From NCBI RefSeq assembly GCF_001625305.1, contig NW_017804398.1:1062787-1126786 (forward strand): a DNA stretch of 64,000 nucleotides, written 5' to 3'. This document shows, piece after piece, positions 1 through 11,300 of the stretch (the first letter of the stretch is position 1; every line of letters begins with the position of its first letter). Both the position numbers and the translations under genes were made by a program. Below the pieces are notes generated by a model. That model worked only from the letters and a program-made list of their open reading frames with translations. It was not told the origin of the DNA and made no database searches. This stretch comes from Branchiostoma belcheri (Eukaryota; Chordata; Leptocardii; Amphioxiformes; Branchiostomatidae).

Positions 1-41
1 CCCTCCTTGCTGGCAGCCAGGTGGGTCAATAACAGACAAGG

Positions 42-403
42 CCCAAATTTGCATATTTAGCAAAAAATAATGGTTCTATCTTTACTGAAATGGCTTAATT
101 TAATTCGTTATCCCTCAAAAGATGGGGATAGACACCAAAATTATTCTGATACCATGAGTAGTTACTGAGATATTGACGAAAAACAGATTTTCAGTAATGG
201 CCGCCCTAATTTGCATATTGCCACCCAAATTTGCATATTTAGCAAAAAATAATGGTTCTATCTTTACTGAAATGGCTTGATTTAATTCGTTATCCCTCAA
301 AAGATGGGGATAGACACCAAAATTATTCTGATACCATGAGTAGTTACTGAGATATTGACGAAAACTGGATTTTCAGTAATGGCCACCTTAATTTGCATAT
401 TGT
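42..403. repeat. Two tandem copies of a 182-bp repeat
   Basis: The motif CCCAAATTTGCATATTTAGC starts at 42 and again at 224. The following 180 bases are almost identical in both copies, with a handful of substitutions. A shorter related tail (ATTTGCATATTG) ends the second unit near 403. It is AT-rich with no coding signal. It could be a satellite fragment or an internally duplicated DNA-transposon end. Confidence 0.85.
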
Positions 404-1694
404 GCGAATTGCCCAAGGATGACAGAGTGGCATCATTCAGATTCTGAAAGAGCACACCTCAGAGATATAGAAACAACAAAAAAACGTTGTATGGACCGCA
501 TTGCAAGGTTCTTCAAAAATCGGGGGTTTGGCAACCGGACTATATCCCGCCATCCGTCTGGATTAGAGGTTTTGCCAAGTCGGTTGACACCAAGACCTGC
601 TTTAGTGGCGGCACTGTCGCATGTAATGCCTAATAAATCAATGGATTATGCAGGCTCAGCAATATTGCGGCTAATCTGTCCTTGGGCACTGGAACGGTGT
701 CTGTCCTTGGTGCTGATAACTGTGTTGGGCGGACAAACCTTGGCACCAGTACGGCCTCGCTTGGATTTCTTAACCGTCTCATAGCATATCAATAATTCAG
801 TTGCCTCTTGCGGAATATTGTGTTCATAAACCGTATTGGTCATCAACAGGCGAGGCGTTGAGAAATAAACCTTTTAGTACTTGAAAAAATGGATTTTTAG
901 GACAAACGCATCTCCCGATCGTGAAATATTTCCAAAACGTGGCTTTTACAAATCGAGAGATGACAAAATTCCTTGGGGTGATCATTGTGTGTTCACCTTT
1001 TCTCACACCACCGCCGATTTAAGTAAAAACGCAGGCATTCGCGTTACAAAGCCTTGCAGGCGTGGTTTAGCAATATGTGACAATCGGAAGGTACATTTGT
1101 CCCCATCATTTTGACCGTGATAAGTAATTGCAAACTTCGATGGTGACCATTATGAGATCGTAGTTTCTCACACAGTCACAGATCTATGTAACGGCATAGC
1201 AACTCGTGTAACGAAGCTTTGAACGCAACGGCTTTCCCTGATGAGAACCAAAGCACAGTTATACACCACTTAACTAGACATGCATATGTTTGAGGAAGGA
1301 GCTCGGTCCACTTGATCCCTGATACGTCCAGTTAAGAAATGCCGTGGCCGAATTGAAAAATGCATCTAAAACGTGCTGGCAAAAGTTTTATCTAATGGAG
1401 TTGGGAATTCGTTGCCTTGCTACAATAGCAATTAGAGATTGTACGCGTGCACAGCACTGGGCCTCAGAATAGATATCGATGAAAAATATGGTACTACTCG
1501 TACGTCCTTGAGTACTACAATGCCGTCCTAACACAAATAGTACAACTACTCCTAATGTGTACTGATACCATGTTTGACATAACATACAGGGCGAAACGTA
1601 CGTCTAATCTGAAGGTTATGTATATGCTTGTATAGTATGTCTACACGTGATAAATGTAAGGATGCACGAAACTGACAAACGTTAACATGACAGA
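404..1694. other. Intergenic DNA, no supported gene
   Basis: Open frames here are short (121 aa at most) and I recognise nothing in them. There is no convincing splice structure and no clear repeat boundary apart from the flanking elements. Confidence 0.5.
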
Positions 1695-1780
1695 TATACG
1701 CCAAAAAACAGTTACTCAAGCAACTGGATATGATTATGGAATCCATATCCAGTTGCTTGAGTAACTGTTTTTTTCGTATC
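1695..1780. repeat. Fold-back (near-perfect inverted repeat)
   Basis: The left arm 1695-1732 and right arm 1744-1780 are inverted copies sharing CAGTTACTCAAGCAACTGG and its complement, around an 11-base loop. A related single-arm sequence (ATCCAGTTCCTTGAGTAACT) occurs at about 47355, so the arm is a dispersed repeat end and not a unique hairpin. Confidence 0.8.
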
Positions 1781-2077
1781 TTATTAGATGCCTAACGTTC
1801 ACTGACGTATGACAGATATGCGTTACTCATTTTAAGGAAAATAGATTTCGCTTTCCTTCCAGCCATGCCAGCCATGTTCTATATGTAAAGAGTATCGCGG
1901 ACTGCCTTTGCTACAAAAATCACCACGAGTACAACTAGTAACATTTTGTCTCTTTTTGAAACAAAATGACTGTCAATTAGTGGTACAGATGATGTTCACA
2001 CAGAGACGGCAGGCCCCGAATGTTGAAAAATAATCCGTCTAACTACCTGTACAGACTGAGGTAAACTCCAGCACAGC

Positions 2078-2215
2078 ATTACGGCGTCGTGCGATTTTGA
2101 TGTCGTAGAATTTTCAAGCGGACTGTGAAAGAATCAACCGCCTTTAAGGTTCTAAGACAGCATTTTCATAACGAAACAGGTGCATTTTTCATGCATGGCA
2201 CATGTAAAAATGGGA
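2078..2215 (+). mobile_element. MITE family A copy (3' truncated)
   Basis: It contains the family core: CGATTTTGATGTCGTAGAAT, a CTGTGA(C/A)AGAA stretch, AACCGCC, then TCTAAGACAGC. The same core recurs at about a dozen places in this window on both strands. The terminal part is degenerate. Confidence 0.65.
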
Positions 2216-2939
2216 TGTTACAAACATTTTCAGATCGCACCTTGTATAACAAGTGTAAATACATTATTGTATTGTCACTTCCATTCGGTTTTCAGCAGCT
2301 GCCGTCGTCCAACGGCCGTAAGACATCCAAACGAACTAATCAGTTGAACGCACAAAAATCGAAGCTAAAAGACAGGAAACACCACCACTTACCTGAATCT
2401 TGTTTGTTCCCCGATGAGTTCTACTCGGAACGAACCTTTATGCAAGATTTCCTGGTGGACAGGCGTCGGCTGGTAGCTTCTCGGAAATAGACACTGTTCA
2501 AGAGAAAACTTGAAAGTCCCGTCGCTGGTACAACACTAAGTCCCTGCCTCCGCTCGCCAATCTCCTGTCGAAGTGTACGGGATAAGGGCTTAAATACTGT
2601 ATCTGAAGTTCGGACGTCAATCAACCTTCGACGCTGGAGACACTTTTGTTTGCTCGCCGCCACGGAGAGCCTCAAAGGGGCATGAGTGACGCGGCAGGAA
2701 ATGAAGTTGGCAGCTGGTTCTTTTTGGTCCGACAGGAGTAAGAGGGTGGCTGGAATGATTCCATCAGGGTGATGGAAGGGGTACTTTACCCTAATGCGGA
2801 GATGTTAAGTCGCTGTGACATGAGCCCAGAGCTTCTGACTTTGTGACGCTGATAGATCATGGGATAGTCACATGATAAAAAAGGTGTAAAAGTTGAAAAG
2901 TAGTGGTGACATACATACGTGAGGCAAGAAAGGTGGGAT

Positions 2940-3075
2940 CACATTTGTGGAAGGTCGTCGCACGATTTTGATATTGCAGTGTTTTCAAGAGGACCGTGAC
3001 AGAACCAACCACCCACAAGGATCTAAGGCAGCTTAGTACGGACCGAGTCAGCTGAATTTTTCAGGACGCATTTTG
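2940..3075 (+). mobile_element. MITE family A copy (partial)
   Basis: The GTCGTCGCACGATTTTGAT start, the GTGACAGAACCAACCACC core and ATCTAAGGCAGC are recognisable. The 3' terminus is not clear. Confidence 0.65.
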
Positions 3076-4444
3076 TTTGAGCCTTTGTTTATTCATGAAA
3101 TACTCAAATCGGCTTTCTGTTCACTTTCCATTGAGGTCACGAGAAAAGATGTGAAGGTCAGACAAAATATGACAAGATACGCGAAGCAATGAAGTTGAAT
3201 CCGAGAGAATGTCTCCACCAGTTGCAGACGGGAGACACGGAGGCGGGTTTTATTTTGACATGTATCCCGAAAGAAATTAGATCATTTTCTAGTGCTTATG
3301 TGGATGTATTTGCTCCCTTTGTGAGTATCTCTTCAAATAAAGACGAATGTCGGCACTGATCTATAAAGAAACGCTAGACATCTTTTACCTCCTACATGTT
3401 ACACTACATCCAGTCTCCGTCGATTGCATCTGTACTGCAAAATTACTATGTCTGCACTTTCGACAAAGAGCAGTTTATGATTGTGTGTATGTCTATAGGT
3501 TTGATATGAGTATAAAGATTTATCAGTGAAACGAGTTGAATTTCGTCTTTCCTGTCTAGCTCACAAACTGACGCCACACGCATCCGACATGAATCAGCAG
3601 CCCTGAGGCGGAAATCACACACCAGAAACACGCGGCGTGGCTTCCGGTTTAACGTCTCTGGAACATCAATGGGAAATAAAGGAGCTTGTGTCTGAGTATT
3701 ATTGGCTCAGTACGTGGTTATATATTCATCTATTCACAGAAACTCCTGCCTTCCAATCGGGCAGCTGTTCTTGTTTCCATGGTTTCTGTACGCAAGCTGT
3801 TTGAGCACAAGGAAACTTCATAGACTTTAATGTTTATATAACACAATAAAAACGTACAGAAATGGTTCCTGTTCTTTCATCTATGCATGTGTGTAGTCCA
3901 TCTGATTTTGTTGCCATAACGTATACGCCCACAAATCCACGACCACAGGCGACAATCATTATGTAGGATGCACTGATCATCGGGTGTTTGTAGGCGTACC
4001 TTTGTACCTAAGCCTACTCGTATTTTTCACGTATGGATGTTCTCAGGTTCAAGAATCCGGAGTAAGCGCCAAAATGGATCATGTGAATAGTATAACGCCC
4101 AACTTCGTAACTCACCACACTTGGTTTCACCTTTGAATTGTTGATAGGATAGATCAGGTGCAATGAACCGACATGTATCCTTACTAGTATCATTTTTGTA
4201 GTTAAACCCTGACTGAATTTAAAAAAAAACATTGTATGTGTTCACTACCAACATTGTATTGTTGAGCATAAACTTATATCGTCTTGACTACTGTACTGTA
4301 GCTAATGCAGTATCGTTTACCAATTTACCTGTCGATAGAATTTAAAAGCTAAGGCCCTTGTCGTATCATGAAACGTGTAATCGGCCTACAATAGCAAGTT
4401 GGAGGAATGCTTGCAGGAGTCGAGCATATATCGTACAAAATTCA
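3076..4444. other. Intergenic DNA, no supported gene
   Basis: I see no recognisable coding exon, RNA gene or well-bounded repeat here. Confidence 0.45.
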
Positions 4445-4563
4445 TCTATTACAAAAAAACTGACTGTCTTAGATTCTTGTCAGCCGTTGCTTCAATTGCC
4501 CTGGAAAATTGTATGACGTGAAACTCGTACGACATAATACGGCGAATGTATCTGCGCCATAAA
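4445..4563 (-). mobile_element. MITE family A copy (inverted, partial)
   Basis: Reverse-strand family core (GACTGTCTTAGATTCTTGTC) followed by the terminus GCGAATGTATCTGCGCCA, then TAA. The same end (GCGCCATAAATG) closes the better preserved copy at 10985-11185. Confidence 0.6.
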
Positions 4564-6531
4564 TGAATCATCACTCAATCTTTATGCCCCCCCCCGCCAA
4601 AAAAGAACAACTTTACTCCATCCACGGGCAAACCAGAGACGGTTGACGCGATGGAACTGGCATCTTTACTCTCCCATGTCTCTGTGCATGTGTCTATGCG
4701 GATGAAGTACGGATCAAGCCGGTAAGCAAAAGTGGCCTGTTTAAAAAGACTCCTAATGGAATCGTCCGTCAACTGACGACCGAGGGTTTGCTTTTTGTGA
4801 CCAAGGTCATCCTTTTGTACCGTACAGCTATTTCCGGCCTCCCTCCGCCTATGGTCTCTGACGTCTGCGGTTTGGAAGCAGATTCTGCAGACTGACAGGT
4901 CCGATAGACAGGAGATGATTTCTACTTCCGCACAAATTGAAGCAATTTCAAGTCCTGCACGTATCATCCAACTCGTCTAAAGTAGCCATGGAATCAAAAG
5001 CTAGTAGTTTCAGAATGAGTCATGGCTCTGTTCCTATCAGATGAGAGATACTGTCAAGTCAATATTTCAACGTTTCATGCCTTGTCAAACTGTTGATAAA
5101 GCACAGAAGAAGGAAAAACATATTTTCACCGATGTTGCCAAATAAGGGCAAGTGCCAGACATTGCATGTATTCCACTGAACCTGTCTACAACTGTTTAAA
5201 CATTAAATATTAACATGATACTTTTGAGTCTTCAAAACAGGGTAGTGTAGATGCACATGTACAAGATAGGACATAGTTTATACTAGAAAAGCTCTCATTG
5301 AAAGAGTTTCAGAATGCAAGGAAAATCACAAAAAGACCAGAAATCAAAAGTAAGTTAATAGAGCTGAATGAATTCTATAATGAATTAAATATTGCCGCAT
5401 ATCAAACAAATGATATAACAAAAACATTCCCTAACATTTCCACAGTTTCCATGTTAGCACATTTGCATAAATCTATAGGATTAAGATGTTCCCAATTCTC
5501 CTGACTTTGAAGTGTTGACCATTAAGCTTCTAAATCTAGGGGCCTGACGAGTGGGATTTGAAGGGCCTATGGCTAATGGTGGGTATGGATATCAAAGCTG
5601 CTTTAAATTTGAGCGAATCACATCTGCATTAATACATACACACATATAACTATTTCAAGATGCTTCAAGTATTAGTATAGCTATTTCAAAGTTCCTAAAC
5701 TTGGTCATGACATCATCATCATGTCGAGGTGTAAGTTAACTCATGAAGAGGAGCGCCTCCCATGTCTGACTCAGTTCACTCTGAGCCTCTGTCACTAGCT
5801 AGTCCTGGCATTAGCTCATGTTACGCAATCTCTCGCAGTCAGGCGCTGATCGGGCCTCCCCGATCTGACCAGTGAAAGGGCTGTAGTAGGTAAGAAGTAT
5901 GGTGGAGTACAAAGAATCGAACGGACAGAGTGAGTCAGTCAAGTATACGTAGTCCCGTGATTTTGGGGCTTTTTATACCTTTTTGATGTCAAAACTACGC
6001 ACACGTGACAGTTTAAGTAAGGGAGAGTGCGATTCGTGGCGATTCTCGGCATCCTGGCGCAAGAAGAAATGTATATGCCGTGACCCTTCCAGAAGTGTAT
6101 GGGTATATAGGTCATCCATCCGCCACATACAGGCGTCAGTCTGCATCACTCCTGCTGATGACTAGGTGTGAACGGACGTGCTATCAGCTGCATTGCGTCA
6201 TCCCACCTAGCTTCTGCGTCACGTGTGCAAAAACGCATAGAAATGTTTAAACTAACTTTAGATCGAATCGAGTACTGATGCTTCTATTCCTCAATACCAT
6301 TTCTCTATCACACAAAAAATAGATAGTTATTACAAGTTGAATGTTATTCAGTACCTCCTAATATTAGTTTTTTGTTCATTTCGTGACGAACAATATTTTT
6401 GACACGCCCTGGCAAGTCCCGATGTTGTGCCCCCGGGAGTAGGGCCGGCCGGGGTTCCTCCTCGTGTGAGAGGATCAAACCTTGCCGTACGGGGGAGACA
6501 ACTAGCAGAGGTGAGCAATCACCTGCTCCCC
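4564..6531. other. Intergenic DNA, no supported gene
   Basis: A 68-aa AT-rich frame at 5298-5504 is open but I cannot assign it. The remainder shows no gene-like structure. Confidence 0.45.
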
Positions 6532-6726
6532 CTAGCCTCCTTCACAGACTTCTGATGCGGCGGCGTTGATTTTTTTTCGGGGAGAGACGGTTTCCGCGCA
6601 TCAAGAGAGCAAGCAGACTTCTTGATGCGCGGAAACCGTTTCTCCCGGCAAAGTCCCTCGGCGGCAAAACCGTCGCTCCCCGAAAATATTAACGCCGCCG
6701 CATCAGAAGTCTGCGAAGGAGGCTAG
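6532..6726. mobile_element. Nested fold-back transposable element
   Basis: Outer arms are CTAGCCTCCTTC...CGGGGAG (6532-6583) and its inverted copy CTCCCCG...GAAGGAGGCTAG (6676-6726). A second internal palindrome with arms ACGGTTTCCGCGCATCAAGA and its complement lies at 6587-6640. CTCCCC occurs directly outside both ends and may be a target-site duplication. There is no coding capacity, so it is a non-autonomous fold-back/MITE-type element. Confidence 0.75.
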
Positions 6727-7465
6727 CTCCCCCCCTCCATTTATGTAAGCCAAATAAAGAAATATCCAGAAATGTCTGTAAAGAAAAGAACACTCGATGC
6801 TATTCTCTGCAACAGGAAAATTATTCTTTGTGTGTACGTACGTATGTATACATGTGAACCTCGCTGTTTGATATCACTTTATTCTCACCACAATGATAAT
6901 GATGATTGAATGTCGTCCTCCTTTGTCTCCACAACACGAAATGTAATATGTTTTGTTCTGTACATACTGGGTCCTTTTATCAGTTGAAGAGACAGCCAGT
7001 TATGATAAAATGATTAGATTAATAAATCTATATTCCAAAAGGCTGTTCATTACGCAACTATCTCTTTTGAAATATATGTATGTTTTCATATCTCATTCCT
7101 TATATAAAATAATAGAGTCTTTCCCTGTTCTAGTTTAAGGAAATAAATAAGTTAGATTTGTACATCGTTGGTACTAAGAATATTTCAATATCGTATATCT
7201 ACATCCAAATACAGTCAACTTAGAAAAAAGAAAGTATAACATCTGGATCGTAAGCAATTAAAATGAGACAGTTCGCTGAAATGATGAAACCAAATTTGGA
7301 AGTTGTTCACAAAAGACCATGATGTGAAAGGCCCTCGGTGTAGGGCTCTCTCATAACATACGTCATGTCAATTTTAGTAACATAATTAGTAAAATCTATG
7401 GGAAAAAAATGGAACGACGAATTTTTTGTATTGTATGGTGGTCATGTGCAAGAGATTTGTGTTAG
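6727..7465. other. Intergenic AT-rich DNA
   Basis: It contains only a short unassigned frame (6953-7138) and low-complexity AT-rich sequence. No gene or bounded repeat is supported. Confidence 0.45.
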
Positions 7466-7610
7466 CATACGTCGATGAAGGTTATACATCCAAGTAGAAC
7501 ATACGTAATACAAAATGAGTCAAACAACAGCATAAATTCTTTCAATAGTCAGACGTCGTTCCAGATAGCCTCCGCTATCTTTCATCAGTGACAGTGACTG
7601 AGAATTTGTG
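7466..7610 (+). mobile_element. MITE family B copy
   Basis: It starts with ACGTCGATGAAGGTTATACA, followed by TACGTAATACAAAATGAGTC and then CTTTCATCAGTGACAGTGAC. The same order of blocks occurs in reverse at 61545-61682 and 49479-49592, which defines a dispersed repeat of roughly 115-145 bp. Confidence 0.7.
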
Positions 7611-8077
7611 TCAGCATGTAAGCAGAACTAACCTGTATGGATCATCGTGTTATCACTGCATCTAAGATAAATGGTGAACAATGATCATCTATATAATTTC
7701 AGTGGTTACTGTAGCGCATTACGAGATATGAGCTGAAGTCGAACGGTAAGCAAATGGTGTTGACAATATGGTCCCTATTGTATCCAGAACCGTGCCTATT
7801 TAGTTCTATGGTCTATATCTGGTCAGACTGCTCCAGAACTTCAGCCATCCTTGGTTGGTTTGGCTGGTGGTTGGGGGAAGGTTCTGAATGTATGACAGGG
7901 GCTTTAGGATCAGGCACGGTTCTAGCTGGATAGTCTCCGGGTATCCAAGAGCGTAAACTTGTCCCAGAAACAATTCTGGATACGAGTGGACTATCCAGAA
8001 CAGTGCCTGAGCATGGTTCTGCATGCAGCGCGGTTTTGGATACAACAGTGTCCCTGCCTGTCGGACACTTGAGCGCG
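7611..8077 (-). other. Probable 3' UTR/downstream region of the NG peptide gene
   Basis: This follows the stop codon of the minus-strand neurophysin exon. I find no canonical AATAAA on the minus strand close by. It carries an imperfect inverted repeat: AGGCACGGTTCTAGCTGGAT at about 7912 against CTATCCAGAACAGTGCCT at about 7990. There is a further TATCCAGAACCGTGCC near 7785. Confidence 0.35.
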
Positions 8078-8311
8078 CTAGTCGCACTCGGGGGCCAGGA
8101 AACAGGCGCGGTCGGCGGCACGGCAACAGATTCCGGGCGCGACGCACTTCCCGTCCGTCCGGCAGGTGGCGCTGTGCTGCCAGCTGGCGCATAGGGCGTG
8201 GTCGGAAGGACTGGAGCAGACGTCTTTCCGTATCACACAGCCGGAGCCGGGGCGGCAGCACACACCTCTCAGCACGCACACGCCACTGCCGTCTGATCCA
8301 CAGGGGGTGCA
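8078..8311 (-). other. Neurophysin domain exon
   Basis: In order it reads CTPCGSDGSGVC, GVCC, GSGC, KDVC, ALC, ATC, DGKC, APGICC, RAC and APECD, then stop. That gives 14 cysteines, including the two CC pairs diagnostic of neurophysin. The whole domain lies in one exon. In vertebrate vasopressin/oxytocin genes an intron interrupts it. Confidence 0.93.
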
Positions 8312-11300
8312 CTAGTGGAGAACAACGATCTCATCTTAACGCACGGGCTCAACTGTGCTCCATACATTCATTACACGACCCTTGGGAACCTGAACTGCTG
8401 AAGTCACATTTCCAAACCAGGGCCCGGCCGGGCAGTTCGCGGGAACTAAATGTATGATATACAGACAACGAAACGCACAAAATGTATAAAAGATGATAAG
8501 CATGGATTTTGCGTATGACAACATTTTTCGTTCATTCCGGTCCGGCCAGGCCCCGGCTTAGAATTGTGACTCCAGCTAGCATATATAAATAAATAGAAAA
8601 TTAAGATTATGGTACATGAAAAGGTTACAATCTTCCCCATCAACCCCTGCTTGCGAGTAGTCATGATAGCACTGACGTCCCGGCTTGCAATTTCAACGAA
8701 ATACGCCAGGAGGAACAGATACTCAGTCGCATGGAATAATTTTCAAGTGGCAATGACAACCACAAACTGGCTTTTGAAAATATATCGCTAGGTGTCATCG
8801 TAGGAAAGACGTCCTATGTCAATACATATAGTGAGTCTTCGGGAAACTCTACGTCAAGTTGCCAATACAGTAACTTTCTTTTATTAAGAAAAAATATTAC
8901 CTGAAGAAACCGATCACCTGTTTCTGAATTTGAGTTCCCTTCATTTCCCCGAAGAGCCGCGTTACGGCATCACATCTTTTCATCGATTTTTACCAACAAG
9001 ATGTAAGATGATGTATTGATTGAAAAATCGTGAAGTTTGCTGAAACCCACGGGCTAGCTCCTTGCTCTCCTCCTTTGCATGTAATCTGACCTCATTCATC
9101 ACACATTCGTCAACTTCCCACCAAAAAGACATGTAGCACGAAGGCACTGTCAGATAGAGGGTTTTTGCGCGCGTGCACCTTACGGCGTGACATGCTGTAA
9201 GATGTAATTAAGGCAGCAGAACACAGCATTTATCTGTGACGTGGGTGCACAAAGTAGTACGGACAAAATTCATGAAGCCTCGAGCGAAACTATCTGCTAC
9301 CTTCACCTGGTACCTGGAGCCGGGTTGATGAAGAGTCTAGACAGAGTGTCTCTCAAAAGCACCCCAGAGTAGCAAACCTTTTGTTGGCATTGTTTAAAAT
9401 TTGTCAACTGAAAGTGTTATTCCGAAAGAAAAATAGGGTAATTAGCCTTCAACTCGGTTGCTCCCCCCCCCTCAAAGAAAGCCCCGGTAGTAAAGCCTAG
9501 TATTGAAGATCACATGTAGCTTGATTTAGCTTGTTTAGACTTATTTCTTTCATAATGGATCAGATAAAGCAGATCCATCTCCCGGCCAATGTCTTCAGAA
9601 GTATTAAGGTGATGTTGAAATTAGATATGGAACGGTCCTGAATGAATCTGTGAATATACATGTAAGTTACAGCAATATGCTAACTATTCTACTCATAATT
9701 TTGCCAAACGGAAAATGTTCATAAGTTGCCACAAACCTGTTCGTCGCCTTTTTCCTGAACGTCCTCCCAAGGGTCACGTGATAGTGTCGGACTGCTCACA
9801 TCACTTCCCGTTTGACGAAGTGCTTCCGGTTCATCGTCCAGTGACGCGTCTGCGACAATGCGGAAGTGGGTTCGTTTTCCGACTCCGTTGCGGAACGAGC
9901 GCTTGTCTGAGGCCGATTTTGTTCCCTCGATGTCGTCGTGGCCGCCATTTTGAGAGAACACGGTGGCTTCAGCCTTCAACTCGGTTGCTCCTTGGTGCCG
10001 TGGAATGGTTTCGACTAGCCGTGCCTCTTCGCCGTCCTTTCTTTTCCCCACACCGTTCCTGAAGCTCCTCTTGTCTCCGGTTTCCAGGGCCGGGGAAGCA
10101 GGTGAGCCGATCGCCCCCTCCAGGTGGAGAAACTGCCGCAGGACGGCTGCCGAGCGGCCGGGAGACAGCCTCCTCTGTTGGAGGGAAAGTACCGATCAGT
10201 TACGTCACCACTCAACACACACAAAACATCAGGCTGTGAACACATGTTCTACTACTAGTGCGCGTTGGAGTAATCTAGGTCATTACACAAGATAGCATGT
10301 CATCATCTTATCTATCCCTCAATCTAATTATTTGACCGGTGGGCACCATAGACCACCAGTGGCACTGGTGACAACCCGTTCTCTCCACCCTTCTTGGTTA
10401 TCTATTCGTTTCACTTACAAAAATGTAGAGTCGTGCTGGCCCATTTTCTGATAGCATCCTTCTAACGTTTCCGTGGCTACCACTCTTCCTTCTTCCCTGG
10501 ACTGTTCCTTACAGTGACATGTGACCATACCATGAATTATGATATCCATTATCAACCATTAAATGGACATTTGGATATTTCACATTCAACGAAAGTTCAA
10601 ATTTGGAAGAGTAACCAAAGAGTAACCAATTTTCAACGTCTCTTGAGTCACTACTTCTTATGGCATGATTCTTTTATTTCCACCGGGATGACGTCTTCCG
10701 TACTACTGTCTGATTGAAACATGACGCTTATCCGGGCGATCAGCTTCCTGCTTGTCAGTAGCGCAGTTCTTAAGTACAACCATGCCTGTAGGGCATCTAC
10801 AAATAGGACCATTACATACTGAGAGCCGAACGGTCTTTATCTGGATTATGATGAGAGGGAAGATAAGGTATCGATTGTAGTCATTCAGTCATAAAACGGC
10901 TTGCCGCCATTCTTTTAAAGCCATACAAACATGATATTATAGTTGACATCCGTGCGAACATTGATCTCAACATCCTCCAAATAAGGGCCCGGTCGCATGG
11001 GTCGTGTGACCGTGGTACGGTCGCAAACTGATGGCACTCTTTGGATAGTCGTGCAGATGTAGTAGCCAACCCAGCTGTCTCGTTACGGCAAAAATAAGCT
11101 GTCTTAGGTTCTTGTCCGCGGTTGGTTCTACCACAGCATTAGAACATTCTACGTCATACGACCTACGATGAATGACACCGCGCCATAAATGACGCTTGTT
11201 TTCAATTATAAGCAAATAAACAAGAATACTAACCAGGTATATGTCTTTGTGATTTTGAGAATTTGCTACTGAGTGTGCTGGCAAGGAGACGACTGCTGCT

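Noticed and set aside
419..784. 121-aa open frame near the left edge
   Set aside because: Not similar to any family I know, with no supporting gene structure; likely chance or degenerate repeat.
5298..5504. 68-aa AT-rich frame with protein-like composition
   Set aside because: Too short to identify and without splice signals forming a longer product.
8336..8524. Minus-strand peptide containing ANCPAGPW, reminiscent of the vasopressin-type NCPxG tail, next to the neurophysin exon
   Set aside because: It lacks the Cys at ring position 1, has no GKR processing site, and sits in the intron. The SFRNGV exon joins the neurophysin exon in perfect phase instead.
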